DNA from: Acanthaster planci | Taxonomy: Eukaryota > Echinodermata > Asteroidea > Valvatida > Acanthasteridae | Direction of reading: 5' to 3' | DNA: 62,000 nucleotides | NCBI RefSeq assembly: GCF_001949145.1 | Contig: NW_019091383.1 | Span: forward strand, 1,943,752-2,005,751 | Shown here: piece after piece, positions 26,661 to 38,900 of the stretch | How positions within the stretch are numbered: the first letter of the stretch is position 1 | How the letters are laid out: each line of letters begins with the position of its first letter | Translations under genes and position numbers: made by a program | Notes under the pieces: generated by a model | Told to the model about the DNA's origin: nothing | Databases searched by the model: none | What the model saw: only the letters and a program-made list of their open reading frames with translations

Positions 26661-27504
26661 ATATTCTTACCGTCCAAACGTATGCCTTTTCAATATACAC
26701 ACAACAATATGTTGCAATTAAACCCTTGTGCGAAAATTTAAATTCAGCAATTTTGCCCAGTTCTACAGTTAATTTCTTTTAAAATATGCATAAATTTTAT
26801 GTAAAGATCAGATGATCTGATAGCTGTTGGCAGATTTATCACATACGCTTGTAACTGATTTCCATGGAGCTGAGTTGTAAAGTGTCACAAATCCACTACC
26901 CTAAAAAGTCACTATAGAATCGATTCAGCCGAAAGTTTGCATTTAATTAGAAATGAAGTAAAATAAGTTCGATACATCCAAATCTCCCACAATTGAAATG
27001 TAAATCAATTATACTTCTGTGAACATATAAATTTCAAACGGTTTCAGTGCAACAGGCTCAAATCCTTTTCACTGAAAAAAAATTCTAAAAATAAAATCTC
27101 CTTCCAACTAAGATATTAAACTGAATTACTTGCTAGAACTCCAAATGAAATTAAGGCTAGATTTCCCAAGGTTAGAGTACACCTAATCCTATACGTACAT
27201 GTACATTGTACACGCAGGTAAAAACAAAATCAACGGAAGACAAGTTTTGAGATTGTAAATCCAGACGGACGGTAACATTGGCACTGGAGAAATTCAATGC
27301 CAGGAGAGGACAGAAAATTCTGGCAAAATCCAAGATACATGTACTCCCCCCGGGGGAGTGTCTTCGGAGATAGAATCTCCTTTTATGCCTGTACAGAAGG
27401 AATTTAAGCATTTTTAGTGTACTTTTGGTTCACTGGTAGCTTGAGTAATGACAGCACCAATGCTCTTGAAATAAGGAAATTCACGATCAGTTATACAAGG
27501 ATTT

Positions 27505-27879
27505 AGCCCCACACATAGGGCTGTAGTGGCTCTCTTTTACAATTGGTCTCTAATCTGTCGCCACCACAGCCCTAATTCAAGGCATGTCTTAAATGCCTGA
27601 AATCCAAACTGCAGGATTGTCACAAACTTTGAATCGTAATATCTTCCGAAATGAGAATAACTCAACAATTTTACTTACACCGGCATATTCCTCAGAGTTT
27701 GTACTTTCAAATGAGCACCATAAGGCACAAAGCTTTCCAAAACCGTATATATTTTCCATGTAGGGATGTCAGGCATCAAAGACATGCCTTGAAGTTCAAG
27801 TTGCGCTGTGGTGGCGACAGATAAGAGACAGATTGTAAAAGAGACCCACTACAGCCCTACGTGTTGACGTGTGGGGCTA
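27505..27879. mobile_element. long-arm foldback element, TA-flanked
   Basis: The left arm (27505-27598) starts TAGCCCCACACATAGGGCTG. The right arm (27771-27879) is its inverted complement, ending CGTGTGGGGCTA. Blocks such as CTGTCGCCACCACAG and GGCATGTCTT pair along the whole arms. A spacer of about 170 bp is unpaired. TA at both ends would suit a Tc1/mariner-type insertion. No transposase. Confidence 0.8.
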
Positions 27880-28119
27880 GAAAGGCATCGGCTAGTGACT
27901 AAAGTTTACGTGTACTGGGACTGGCCTAACTATCCCTACGTACATGTACTAGGCGTAAATTACTCACACACTGTGACAATGGCATACACTGTACACGTAA
28001 CTTGAGTTTAAGAACAGTTTCTCAGTAACTGAATTTGAGGCCAATACTGCTCGGTCGCGGTCTTATATATCATACAAAAATTAATCTCAGCCCTGTGGGG
28101 GGGAAACACCAATGCTTAC

Positions 28120-28440
28120 CTCTCTTGGAGCCGTTTTGTTTATGTCTCTCTTGTGCGTTGACTGGGATGGTGGCGTTACGGTGTGATGTGTCATGCGAAC
28201 GTAGGTGGATATCCACTGGCGCTGGCCTCAACACGATCTGGCGCGCGCAAATGCTGTAATGCGCATGAGGGCGGTATTTAGAATTGACGGCGTAGTAAGT
28301 GCCGGTTCTGGAGACACCTTTCAAAAACTCACCCCTTCCGTCTAAAACTCGCGCCTCCCGTCGCGCAGTCTCCACCGGTTAATGCGGTCAGCCTGGAGGC
28401 GCGGTCTCCAGTCGGGCTAGCAGGGCGGTTAAGTCGGGGA
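28120..28440 (-). promoter_or_regulatory. CpG-rich block, candidate BICDL promoter and 5' non-coding exon
   Basis: CpG density is visibly higher here than in neighbouring sequence (runs such as GGCGCGCGCAAATG and CCCGTCGCGCAG). On the minus strand CCAAGAGAG is followed by GTAAGC at 28119-28114, a strong splice donor. The coding exon 1 of the BICDL-like gene has a possible upstream acceptor (TTGTCAG before its ATG). I infer a promoter plus a non-coding first exon joined across about 3 kb. There is no transcript evidence. Confidence 0.4.
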
Positions 28441-28489
28441 CCGCAGTTGGTAAAAAAAATAACAAAATAAACTGACAAACACAGAGAGG

Positions 28490-28920
28490 TTGTATTTCAT
28501 TATTTCATGTCTCTTTGGTGTGACGGAAAAACCGTTGGCAGAGTTTGAATTAATAGATTTGTGTAGATTTTGTAATGAAATTCAAATGGCTTTAAAAGCT
28601 TCAGAGCCCATATATAAAAAAGCAAAAGTAAACTTGTCTCGAGGGTTTTTTGAACCCCAAGAAGATTTTGACCCTTTGTTGATTAACAAAAAATATGACA
28701 AAAATAATATTAATCAATGAAGAGAGACGGTACACAATACCTAATGACGGAAGTTTAAAAGTGTATTGTACGTCACAAAGAAAAACTGTTTGCAGAATTT
28801 AAAATTAAAGTTACGACGGGTGAATTAACTGCTTGCTGTTTACATTGTTCAATCGCCGAAGACGCTGAGGAATTTCTGAACATGGACTCCAGAAGTATAG
28901 ATACTCTCTCTGCAGACTGA
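28490..28920 (+). other. two adjacent short open frames, unrecognised
   Basis: An AT-rich stretch begins just beyond the CpG-rich block. The first frame (28490-28720, 76 codons, ATG start) contains ELIDLCRFCNEIQMALKAS and has a plausible protein-like composition. The second, without an early ATG, runs from about 28757 to a TGA at 28918-28920 and includes GELTACCLHCS. Each has a cysteine pair. I do not recognise either. They may be a fragment of an inserted element, or chance. They lie downstream of gene A's stop codon, on the other strand. Confidence 0.25.
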
Positions 28921-29225
28921 TCTTGGAGCTAAGTGAACCGAAACAGTTTTAAAACTATCAATTTTTGGATATTTGTAAGTTTGGATACAAGGCAAAATTA
29001 GTTCCATGAGCATGCACAGGATATTGACACATTTTGATTGATGCTGAAATAACCCAAAGCCTGAAGTAACTTATTGCCTTCATAAAATCAGATACCTGCT
29101 CTACATGCATTGTTTGTCAGAACAAAAAAAACAAAAAACCAGAAAGCTAAAGCTACAGCAGCAGTTGGTCTTGATTTACTAAGGAAGACTCCTCAAGGAA
29201 AGTCGTCCACTTTCAATCACTTTCT

Positions 29226-32200
29226 TCAAATCTTTTGCTCGGTTGCCCGGATGATAATATCATGCACCTGTGATGGAAAAGACGACACAGCATTGAGGTA
29301 CACAAACTCCCAGGTTAGAATGGCTATTGTGCTTAACCCTTTTCATGAGTAGTTATGGGGACTACAGAGGTGTGACTGGGCAGACAAAAAACATTATTGG
29401 GACAACGAAGACAAATTTCTGTCCTCGAAACTTCGTCTTGAACTTCCAACCAAAAAAACTATTCCCCTCATGGTGAAGGCTTGCCCACTATATCTAATCT
29501 ACTGCAGCCTACCTAGATTGGAGTTTTCTACAGTGAACATTCCCATAAAAACATCGATTACCCTGGGTTTTTAGGAATACAAAATAAAACCACAAATTGA
29601 AACTCCTATTCAAAAACTGAATATATAAAAGTCAAACTGAATGATTTTAATGTTCAAACCTTTTGAAGAGTAATTAATAGAAAAAAGGCAGGTGTGAATC
29701 TCTCCTAATGATCAAAGCTCATGGTGGAAAAAAAATGAAATGAATAAAAACCCTCCTGAGAGGATGGCTGTGTGCTTACCTGAACATGGGGTGGGGCTTG
29801 CAGAACGTATAGCATATTGTCAGCAATGTCGTCTGCCAACAGTGGCTGTCATCCAAAAATGAAGAACAATTGAAGTTGACTTATAACAATCTGCTTTCCA
29901 CTGACCAGAGAAACCACCCCAACCTGCTTGCCGGCAATAACAGTCAATAACATATCTGCCTTTGCAGAATGCTGGCTGGTGACCAAATCAATTTTCCAAA
30001 CGATTCAAAGGCAGGATTCGAATCCCGGACCTCTGAACACACCCGAAACTGACCTCTGAACACCAACCCACTCTACTGCAGGCAATGACTATTTGGCAGA
30101 CCGCCAACACATGGCTGCCAATCTAAGTGCAGTATTCCTGATGTCACAGGTTTGAATTTTGATTTCAATCAATCTGCTAGGGAAGGGGGTTGGGAGGTAG
30201 ATTGGAACATGAATGTACCCACATTGCACCAGCTCCGTTTCCATTCAAAGGCAAAATTCTAAAATACTGATGTGAAATTATGCATAATATGATACTTGAA
30301 AAACTTGGAGGGTGAGGCATGCCTCAACCCCCTCCTCTCAGCCCTTCCAGCTAAGAAAGGGGGTTAGGTAGTGACAAATTAACTGCTATTCCCAGGAAAA
30401 AAAGCTTGAGTTCATGATGTTGGGGTCTTCCAAAGAGCAAACATTATCCCTGGAAACCTTAGATGCTTGATGGCAGCAAACACACCAAATCCCTGGTAAC
30501 AGGTCAGTTAGTATCGTTTTCATGAGTAGCACATTATCTCAAACAGAAAGAAAATGATGACGGACGGGTCATGGGAGTGGTGTTCTTGCATTGACTACGA
30601 GTCTCATTGTAAGAGCATCAACCATCCAGCAGAGAAGGATTCTCCAGGGTCGTTATTTTTAAAATCTACTTCTGTTGGACAGCGGTGCAGGTTTTAGGAA
30701 TTCAGTTTACCTGCAATGTTTTGTATAGCTTCCGGCACTTTTCTGGATCATCGGAATACATGCGCTCTCGAAATTCAGTTTCCACAATGCCAGGTGATAT
30801 TTGCTGTAAGGAAAGAACAGAAAAAAAAGATGACATCCATCCAAGAATGTTCAAACAATAAGGAAGTGCTGCCTTGCAAAATCTTGGCAGTATTTTCTGA
30901 AGTGCTCGCAGTTGAGGACAAGATCTTACCGCAATTCTAATGTGGCTCTTCTTCTCCCTCAATTCCCGTCGGATAGCTTCCACCAAGGCAGTCACGGCGT
31001 GCTTGGTGACAGCGTAGAAATGGAAGTCTTTCACGGTCAATCGGTGACCTGCCAAGCTGCAGATATCCAAGACAAATAGCCAGGTCCAGAATTGGCAGAT
31101 GAACCTCTAAACCTTTGGCATACCAAAAAGTGTACTTTTTGTCTCATAATGCAATTAACCTTTACAGTTCTCCATCCGAGTGGCACAAATGCAAACTAAT
31201 CGGGGGAAAAATAACATGCATATAATTATGCCATAGAGCTATAACACTGAATCATGTACAAAGTGATGCCTGCTGGGCGCATCCATGTTTGTGCACAAAC
31301 CTATGGAAAACTCAATTTTGTGTGGCTTTTGTAAGGCTATTTGCATATCTGCATTTGTATTCTAAAACGATATGTCAACAAAGCCGATACGCAAACAACC
31401 TCAACACACAATCAGCAAATGAGCGTTTCATTTTGCTCTGCGCCAAAAATCACAATTGCGTGCGCGTCACTGCACAGGAATTTTGCGTGATGTTTTTCGA
31501 AATCGGATTTATCGGTTCCCGATGCGCACAACAGCTGCTGATCCAAAGCTGTTAACTCACTTAACACTGACTGAATTACAGGAACGACTTTTTACTTTAG
31601 CTGAAATTATATTCACTGAAAGACAGCCATTGAAATACATGCATACGAAATCATGACCTTGCTCAAATATTTGGGAAACTGTCATTTTAAAAGTAATCAG
31701 CTATGGGTGTGAATAAACAGGTGCCACTGCTCTGTACGTATGCGCGCGCCTTATTCAAAAGATGCGCTGACATTCGCGTATGCTCTTATGCATTGCATCT
31801 AGAAAACATAATTTGATATCCATTCTATCTGATCATGAATACTCTACAAGCACGCACATAGATTCAAAATGTCTCTGCCCAGAACGGCTTCAAATTATCT
31901 CCATGCAGAGAATGAGAAATTAGTGCTCTAGTTTATATATATATATATAGCTCTATGATTTATACCTATGCCAGAGTAGGCCTAGTCCACAGAATACCCC
32001 AATTGAGACAGGAGAGAAATATACCCCAATCAGGGACAGCTGAAATAACCTTTAGGAGAATAAAAAATGCAAACCCTATGGAAGACTCCTCCATTAAAAG
32101 GTCTCCACAGTGCTGGATGGGTTCTCAAGCTCTATGAGGGATATACATATAAGGGTCAAAAGGGGCCATGTTCAGGGCCCAGCCTCATATCCTGGAGCTC

Positions 32201-35200
32201 ATTCCCCTATCACTGATGTCCACTCTATCTACCTGTTGGTCACCAACAGCTGACCATCTGTTGCTCCCTTCTCCTCCATCTGTTTCACAGCCTCTCGACA
32301 GCAAATAGCCACAGCTAAAAAATTCACCTGTCATTGGAAAGAGAAAAACATAGATAAACTTCACAATCACAGATGAACTACCTGGAGTAATGAAGTTACC
32401 CAAAGTCGGGGGGGGGGAACTTGGTGACAACACATTGTTACAAAGAGATATAAAAACTCTTGAAAGTGTAGCTGCAATGATTTTTTTCTTGGATAAAATA
32501 TTTCTGCAATTTTTGCTCTTCTTCAATGTGTAAAAATTCTTGTGCAATCTTATTTGGTTAACTGCATTGAAAATTGCACTTTCTAATAATCCATGCTTTC
32601 CTGGACAACTGAGGGCACTGTTGCCTTGATGTCACCTCGGGAAAACATAGTTCAGTACATAGGTTTTTCTGTTCAAATTGTGCACCCAGATTTTGGTTCC
32701 TGAAAACATTTCTGAGAATGGGATTGATGCTTTCTTATTGCTATGCACATAAGCAACGAGGAATCAGAAAAGAAAGTGGCATTTAGTCCAGCAAAATCTA
32801 CAAAAATGCAACCCTTTTTTGTGTACAATTAACCAGTGTAACATTGAGGCTTTCTTCCTGGGATGGCATTACAGTTTTGCTCATGAATATGTAAATTCTC
32901 ATTAGCATAAAACCAAAAAAGGCTGTAAAACACCCTTTGAAAAAGACAGACAACAGTTGGAATTAAGGTTAACTGAGACACACAGGTGCATTTTGAAGGT
33001 CTGCATTAAAACAGAATTTACACTAGCTGATACTTGGAAGCATTAGCTGAATAACCGTCCAGTTGCACTCACATCTAACATATCTCGCCATTTGACCGTC
33101 TCTCCATTCAGTATACCAATTGGTGAGGCCAGTGAACCGGAATGACTTATTCCTGCATTGCTGACACAGACGTCCACACCGCCAAACCTCTCCTTGATCT
33201 CAGCAAACATTGCCAGGATTTCGCCCTCTTGTGTCAGGTCGCACTTGATTGCGTGCAGGGAGCCAGTGACAGTGCTGTCGCTGGACAGATCCCGAGCATC
33301 ATCCTGGAAAGTTCCCCCCAAAAAGCAGGAAAAGGATCACTTCAGTTGTATAGGAAACCTGACTTTGTCGTAATCAATCATTCATAACAATATCAGTAGG
33401 GGAAGAAACCCCCCAACTATGTTTGGGGCAGACCAAACCACAACTGGGATGATCCCAGATATAGTTGGAAAATCCCAAATCACAGAGCTGCAGTATACCG
33501 CATTTGCAGGGGACCCAATTTCAGTCAGATTCCCCCACGTAGAGGATTCATTGGAAAAATGTTAAATTAAAGAACCAGACTCTATTCTCTGATTTCATTC
33601 TAAGGGTTTCAAATGTATACAATACATTCAGGAAAATGACTGAAATTGGGTACCCAGCAAATACAGTCTGTTGGGCCAACCTTGCAGCACTACTGCTGGG
33701 ATAAATTTCTTAGGAACCCACGTTATAGTTGCGGCTAGGGCTAGCTGGTACAAGCGACAACTGTAGTTACCTGTAGTTTGAGCAACCTAGCTCAAACAAT
33801 GGACTTTTTGGACCATGCCTTGATTAACCATTTTTTTAACTTAGCCCCGGGGGATAGTCACACTGCTGGTTATAAATACCCCACTTCACTCATCAGTATG
33901 GAAGGAACCTTTCACATGGAAATAATTGGACGCAATGTCATTAACCAATGTAAGAATTGCAGCCAACAGGAAAATATGCATGAAAGTGAGACTGTCGGAC
34001 GCAATTAGATTAGGGTCATTCGAGAGTGGCTGTAATGTGCATGCCATTGTAAAAAAGATACCAATGAGAGGTAGAACTATATCAGGCTTGAACCTGCCCC
34101 GAGGTCGACACCATTTGTCAAAGGGGGGGAAAAGAGCTCCATACATGGGCATCACTCAGTCTCCCCTATGGTGGTATAGTAGCCCTCAAAAAACCACTGC
34201 ATGTCCTGAAGAGCCAATTTAGCAGGGAAAACATCAAAGCATTTACTTAGAAGTGTGGAAATTGTGGAGTGCTGTGGCCCTGTGGTTAAGAGCACTGAAT
34301 TCGCAGTCGGCGGGTAAAGCCACAGGTTGCCGGTTCGAATCCAGCCTGGGGTCATGGTGCATGTACCCTCGGGCAAGGCACTTTGCCACTAATCGCTTCT
34401 GCCCACGGCCACCCAGGAGTAATTGGGTACCTGAGAGGGCAAAGATGGTTACTGTGGTCATGGTGGTTGATTTAGCTGCTTTGTTCCAAAATGGCTGCAT
34501 CGAGCTGTATATTGCTCGGGGAGCTGAGATGGTATTTAGAATGTTTCATAGGCCCAGTGAGCAGGGGTAATAATAATGGAAAGTGCTTTGTTCTCTGTTA
34601 AAAGTGCTACATAAGAACTGTTATCATTATTATTAGAAAGCAATTTGTTCAGATTTTTTCAGACCAGTCTCATGGGGTTTGTGCAGAGTGTGTCAAATGA
34701 TGTTCTTGTGGGAAACTCTCTCCAAGGAGGCTTGTATGGTGTGCCTCCACTGAGACAAGGTCTTTGCTTCATGGATGTACTCATTAACAATTATTGACAC
34801 ACAACATACTTGCGTGTAAGTTGACACCTTGACAATACTTGCATTGCATTGTATTTCGGTGAATTTAGTCAACTTTGCCAGTTGTAAGAGCCCACTATGC
34901 AAGCTTGCTATTGCTGTTCAGGGCAATTTGGAATCTGGTGTTAGTTCACTGTACTCCATCTGATGGAGTTGAGTTGCCTTGGAGTGAATATCCATTGGTA
35001 GGAAATCAAGTCTGGAGGGAGTACGATAAATCTGCTCGAGAGTTAGGATTGTGATAACATGGCTATTCATTTTCATGCTTTTCAACATTGAAAAGTTCAA
35101 GCAGCGTCATTATCTACAGCCAGTGTCATCCTCTCCTGTCCACTGGTGGCAGAGGGGAAGGGGGTCTAGTTCCCCCCACCCTTTTGCAGGTCCTAACAGG

Positions 35201-35509
35201 CGGAGCTTAACCCTAACCCCCTAGGGTATACGTAAAATCATACTGAAATCAGAGGATTTGGGACTGTCAGGGCTTGGATCGGTGCTTTAATGGCTGATGC
35301 CTGATGGCAGCCTTTCACTTCACTTTGAAAATTGGTCTACCAACAATGCTCCTGACCTCAATTGGCTTGATGTTCCTGGCACAGCCAACCACTTTCATTC
35401 CATGTCTGGCAAGCACCTTTGCTGTGGCTTGACCAATACCTGCAGAGGCTCCTGTTACCAAGGCAATACGTCCTGCCCATCTCTGCATGCCACCGCCTAT
35501 GCTTGCCAT
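29226..35509 (-). CDS. DHRS11: DHRS11-like short-chain dehydrogenase/reductase, gene A
   Basis: This is a classical SDR, expected to be a cytosolic NADP(H)-dependent reductase of carbonyls or steroids, as known for DHRS11. Coding exons are 35509-35357, 33303-33073, 32327-32233, 31056-30930, 30803-30711, 29845-29780 and 29267-29226. All joins are GT-AG with matching phases and give 268 residues, close to the family's usual length of about 260. The cofactor motif TGASAGIG is near residues 19-26 and SNAG replaces the usual NNAG. The catalytic pair is present as YAVTK, and a serine (SLAGHR) lies 14 residues before the tyrosine. An acceptor before AACTG at 35525 shows an intron upstream of the ATG, as in genes B and C. 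The gene is intact and looks active. Exact substrate unknown. Confidence 0.9.
30006..30075 (-). repeat. tRNA-like fragment with B box
   Basis: The minus strand contains GGTCCGGGATTCGAATCCTG, a strong B box, preceded by a weaker A-box-like stretch. It lies in the gene A intron between exons 5 and 6. It is best read as a SINE head, with no full cloverleaf seen. Confidence 0.4.
32455..33010 (+). repeat. dispersed repeat, copy 2 of 3
   Basis: The longest copy of the family at 17.3 and 43.4 kb. It contains AACATAGTTCAGTACATAGG, CCAGTGTAACATTGAGGC, TTTGCTCATGAATATG, TTAGCATAAAACC and ACTGAGACACACAGGTGCAT. It sits in gene A's second intron but in the orientation opposite to the gene. The copy near gene B is in gene sense and in a different intron, so the two insertions are independent. 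Confidence 0.6.
33488..33677. mobile_element. foldback MITE-like element
   Basis: GCATTTGCAGGGGACCCAAT, continuing TTCAGTCA (about 33500-33527), is mirrored by TGACTGAAATTGGGTACCCA and GCAAATAC (33637-33665). Pairing continues weakly outward. The internal 110 bp is unpaired. It lies in gene A's first intron, and no coding potential is seen. Confidence 0.5.
34255..34635 (+). mobile_element. full-length tRNA-derived SINE
   Basis: The head has CTGTGGTTAAGAGCACTG (A-box-like) and CCGGTTCGAATCCAGCC (B box at 34332-34342), spaced as in a tRNA. The body carries CTCGGGCAAGGCACTTTGCC and AGTAATTGGGTACCTGAGAG, blocks I associate with SINEs of marine deuterostomes. The 3' end is a TAATAATAA and ATTATTATTAG tail. 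It is inserted in gene A's first intron, opposite to the gene. The family name was not checked. Confidence 0.8.
34637..34704 (+). repeat. dispersed repeat copy, partner at 4.2 kb
   Basis: CAGTCTCATGGGGTTTGTGC and about 50 flanking bases match the reverse complement of 4221-4297. It directly follows the SINE tail, so either the SINE inserted beside it or it flanks by chance. Confidence 0.5.
35190..35275 (+). repeat. dispersed repeat copy, partner at 51.6 kb
   Basis: TTAACCCTAACCCC, AGGGTATACGTAAAATCATA, CTGAAAT and TTTGGGACTGT occur in the same order and orientation at 51625-51695. It lies near the 5' end of gene A's first intron. The partner is in a gene C intron between exons 3 and 4. A different intron position argues for an interspersed repeat and against gene duplication as the cause. 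Confidence 0.45.
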
Positions 35510-35723
35510 ATTGCGATTAACAGTTCTAAACAGGAGACAACCATTATTTGAAGAATTTGAATTCAAAATAATTTGGATTATGGGTTAGGAACCCGAAAAT
35601 TTCACAACTCCTAGACTGACGACCACACGATAGGCTTTCAGGACATTTTGGAAGAACACGAGTTGTGACACAGATCATTGTGACAAATAGTCCCTACTGC
35701 CATGGAGGTAGGAAAACTGAGCG

Positions 35724-35806
35724 CTAATATGGGCGATTCACAATAGTGCGCCTCCAAGAGTTTCCAACGCGTTGACCAATCACAATGCGCGAAATTTGTC
35801 GACCCT
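35724..35806 (+). mobile_element. partial MITE, left half of the 59.1 kb family
   Basis: GCTAATATGGGCGATTCACA, CCTCCAAGAG and CAATCACAATGCGCGAAAT match the left half of 59068-59207. The right inverted terminus is not seen. It lies about 200 bp upstream of gene A's ATG exon. Confidence 0.55.
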
Positions 35807-35999
35807 TTCCAAACGTGCATATCTAAAACACGGACTGAGCGACAAGATACTACATGTACCAATGGGCTCTTACAAAACTTGGGCAGCACATTAGATGTCT
35901 TGACATGGAACAGCCGTCGAGACGATGAGGGGTCAAGTGACGTAATGTTCAACGACCTTATTTTGAAAGGTGGCAACTGTGAGAGCGAGCCCATGAGAT

Positions 36000-38900
36000 T
36001 GAATGGATAAAGGCAAAAAGACTGGAAAATACCTGAATAACATGAGTGAAATCATTCAATAAATGACACTAAGAAAGCGGAGAGGCTAAGGATCATCTCT
36101 GTGTGCAGGAGAAATTGCGCCCACGATGATAAGTGGGTGCCACTGAAAATGTTCAGTACGCCGACACGAAATTGCGTATACGGAAGTGTGGCTAAGGATG
36201 GATCGGGAGTGAGGGTCCGTGCCACACTAGTGCCAGTGGGGCTAGCCCTATACGTGGGGCCCTGGTCTAGTCGGTAGGTGGCATTGCCTACCCCATCATA
36301 ACAACTGCTGCATCCCATAAAGACCTGTTTGGCTAAAATGTTGCATCCTGACTCCACTTTTCTAATCATACATCATCGCAATAATAGTCAGTCATTACAA
36401 AAATGCTGGAAAGACACAAATTCTTGACTGAGAAACATTTACCGATGTTGTTGGGAAATACTTAGAATATTCTCTTCACTCCCCACAGACTTTGTATACA
36501 ACTGCTGAAGTGGAGTCTTATCGTCAGGATGCAAGATTTTTTCCACCTGTTTTCGAGGGTGGACTGCAGTGTAGGGCTTTTCTTCGATATGGACAAAACC
36601 AACAACAAACAAATGTAAGGTGTCCCACTCACCGTTTCTATGAAGAATACCGGACGCGACTTTGCATGAACTCAGGTCAGTGCAAGGTGAAAGTAAATCA
36701 TGCATTTAGCTCTACAATGCTTTGCATGGCTAAAGTGTGTTCATCACCTCGGGTTGTTGCCACCGCGCCGGCCGGAAGTGATACACAAGTCACGTCCTCC
36801 TATATGACTGACGATGACGATTGCGCGTTTATAAACCTACACTGGGACAGCATGGGCCTCTAAGGGGCGTGCACGCACCGGGTACTTTGACTTGTACATG
36901 CGTATTTTTGATGGTTGTACAGAGTACGGTGCCCCAATTAAGCCATACCTAGAGTAAATATTTGCAGCGACTTCGCAAATGTCTTAGGCGCTTATCCTGT
37001 GTTGCCGGAAGTCTTCTTTCCTGTTAAACTGCGAAAAATTGTCATTATTGTTCTGAATTTCCAAATGAAAATACATGTTCCAAAATAAACATTTTGCAGG
37101 CTTTCTTTGCTTTCCACCCTCATGTTTTCTTGTCTATTTGTATTTTAAATTTCCTATAATGAAAAGTAGGGAACAGGGGAGAAACTTGCCCCCGACGGAT
37201 TTTTTCACTTTTATTTTCATTTTGATATTTTATTATCAAAATTTTCTTTTAATATTTATGTAGCAAACCCTAAGAAAACAACACCATGATCACATAACAG
37301 CTAGGATTTGGGTCCGTGCGTAAGGCTTTTGACATTTTTTCTCCCCCAATATCATGTCAAATAATCCCGAAGCCGCATTAATCGGTTTTTGAATTCCCCC
37401 AAACACACACACATCAAAAGCTGGATACGCTACTGCGTATCTGGCACGGCTGCTGCTTGACCGCAGTACCAGAAGAGGCACCTATTACCAAGGCAACACA
37501 TCCTGCCCGGGTACCCCTGCAACACGGCTAGCCATGATTATGTGGGGTACCCCGGTAGTTCTCAAGACGTACATGTAATTAGAAGGGAGTTTCAGTCTCA
37601 GGAATAAACTCACCCTACTTCGAGAAATCAGAGTGTGTGTGACTTTGAAACAGGGTAATCGTTGTTAATGACTTTGAGTTCTTGAAGCAGTTTTATCCAG
37701 TCTCAACAATTGAAATCTCAGTGTCCTGTATGAAAGTTTGAAAATATTGAACACCCGAAAGAAAAAAACCTGACACGTGCAAAACAAAAGTCTAAAATTC
37801 TCTAACAGTCCAACATAGCACAAAAATTTACAGAGTCCCCAAGATGAGGAAAGTCCGGTCAACGTAGAAGTACGTCTCTCTCGTCCCTCTACGTTGACTT
37901 GAATTTCCTCATAAAGTGATTCTGAACTGCAAGTCACAACTGTACTCGTTGTGAGTTGCAGTTCTGATGTGGCGTGCAACTCTAAATGGTCGATAGTCTT
38001 CTGCACATGCCCTTGCTGCTCGAGTGTTTACGATGTTTGGACGATGATTTTCTTGCGGTCGAACATCCGGGAACTTCTGTACACTGTTGCACGAAGGGTA
38101 AAATAATTTGCCCCTTTGCTGCGCGCGTGTTAAATGTCCATGAATGCCCGTAGTGACGTCATGCCGACCGCGAGAATGCTATCACACGAGTGCAAGTGCC
38201 GAAACACAAATAATATAGTGCGTCTGTGTCCCGTATGGCACGAGGCCGAAAAAAACATAAAACAAAGGGACACTTTTGAGTTGAAAGCAAAAAGACACCT
38301 GCAATAGTCTTTATCTTTATTTCTAATTCAAAATTTAAATCATTACAATATTTTGCGAGGTAAAAAGAGGTTGCTTTTGGCAAAGATGACTTCCGACAAT
38401 AAAGGATAAGATTAAGTCGCACAAGACGCGCCGCACGGCTACAAACATTTATTTCATGCATGCATGGCTTCACTTGTACACCGTACCGCTGTACAACCCT
38501 CGGAAATCGGTCACGGTCAGCGACGGGTACGTGGTGCGTTCGTGCGAGCAGTCCTTTGAGTAAAGCTGTGAAAGTTGTTTCAAATTGCCTGTGCCTTAGC
38601 ACGGACGTATAGGAACTGGGGGGGGGGGCGATGGGCCAGTGTCCCCCTGAAAATATAGTGGCCGGGGGGCTACTGCCCCCCTTAAAAAGTTCTGTAATTT
38701 GCATTCTTAGGGGGGAAGTTTTAGAGTGGATAGTATTTGTAGCAGTGCGTGATAATTTTACTTCGATCACATTGAAAAATGGAAATTTCAATATTCACTT
38801 TCAATCAGGATCTTAATTGCGGTTCCTGTCCCTTGCGCGCCAACGACGAGGAGTCCCATTTTGTGCAGTACGCAAGCTGGTAGCATCGCAGGCCGTCTCG

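Noticed and set aside
31925-31950. TA dinucleotide run as a TATA box
   Set aside because: It is a simple TA microsatellite inside a gene A intron, not linked to a transcription start.
38159-38791. 210-codon open frame, minus strand, the longest gap-free frame in the window
   Set aside because: No recognisable domain, odd composition, overlap with a G-run and repeat-like sequence, and no splice-linked neighbours.
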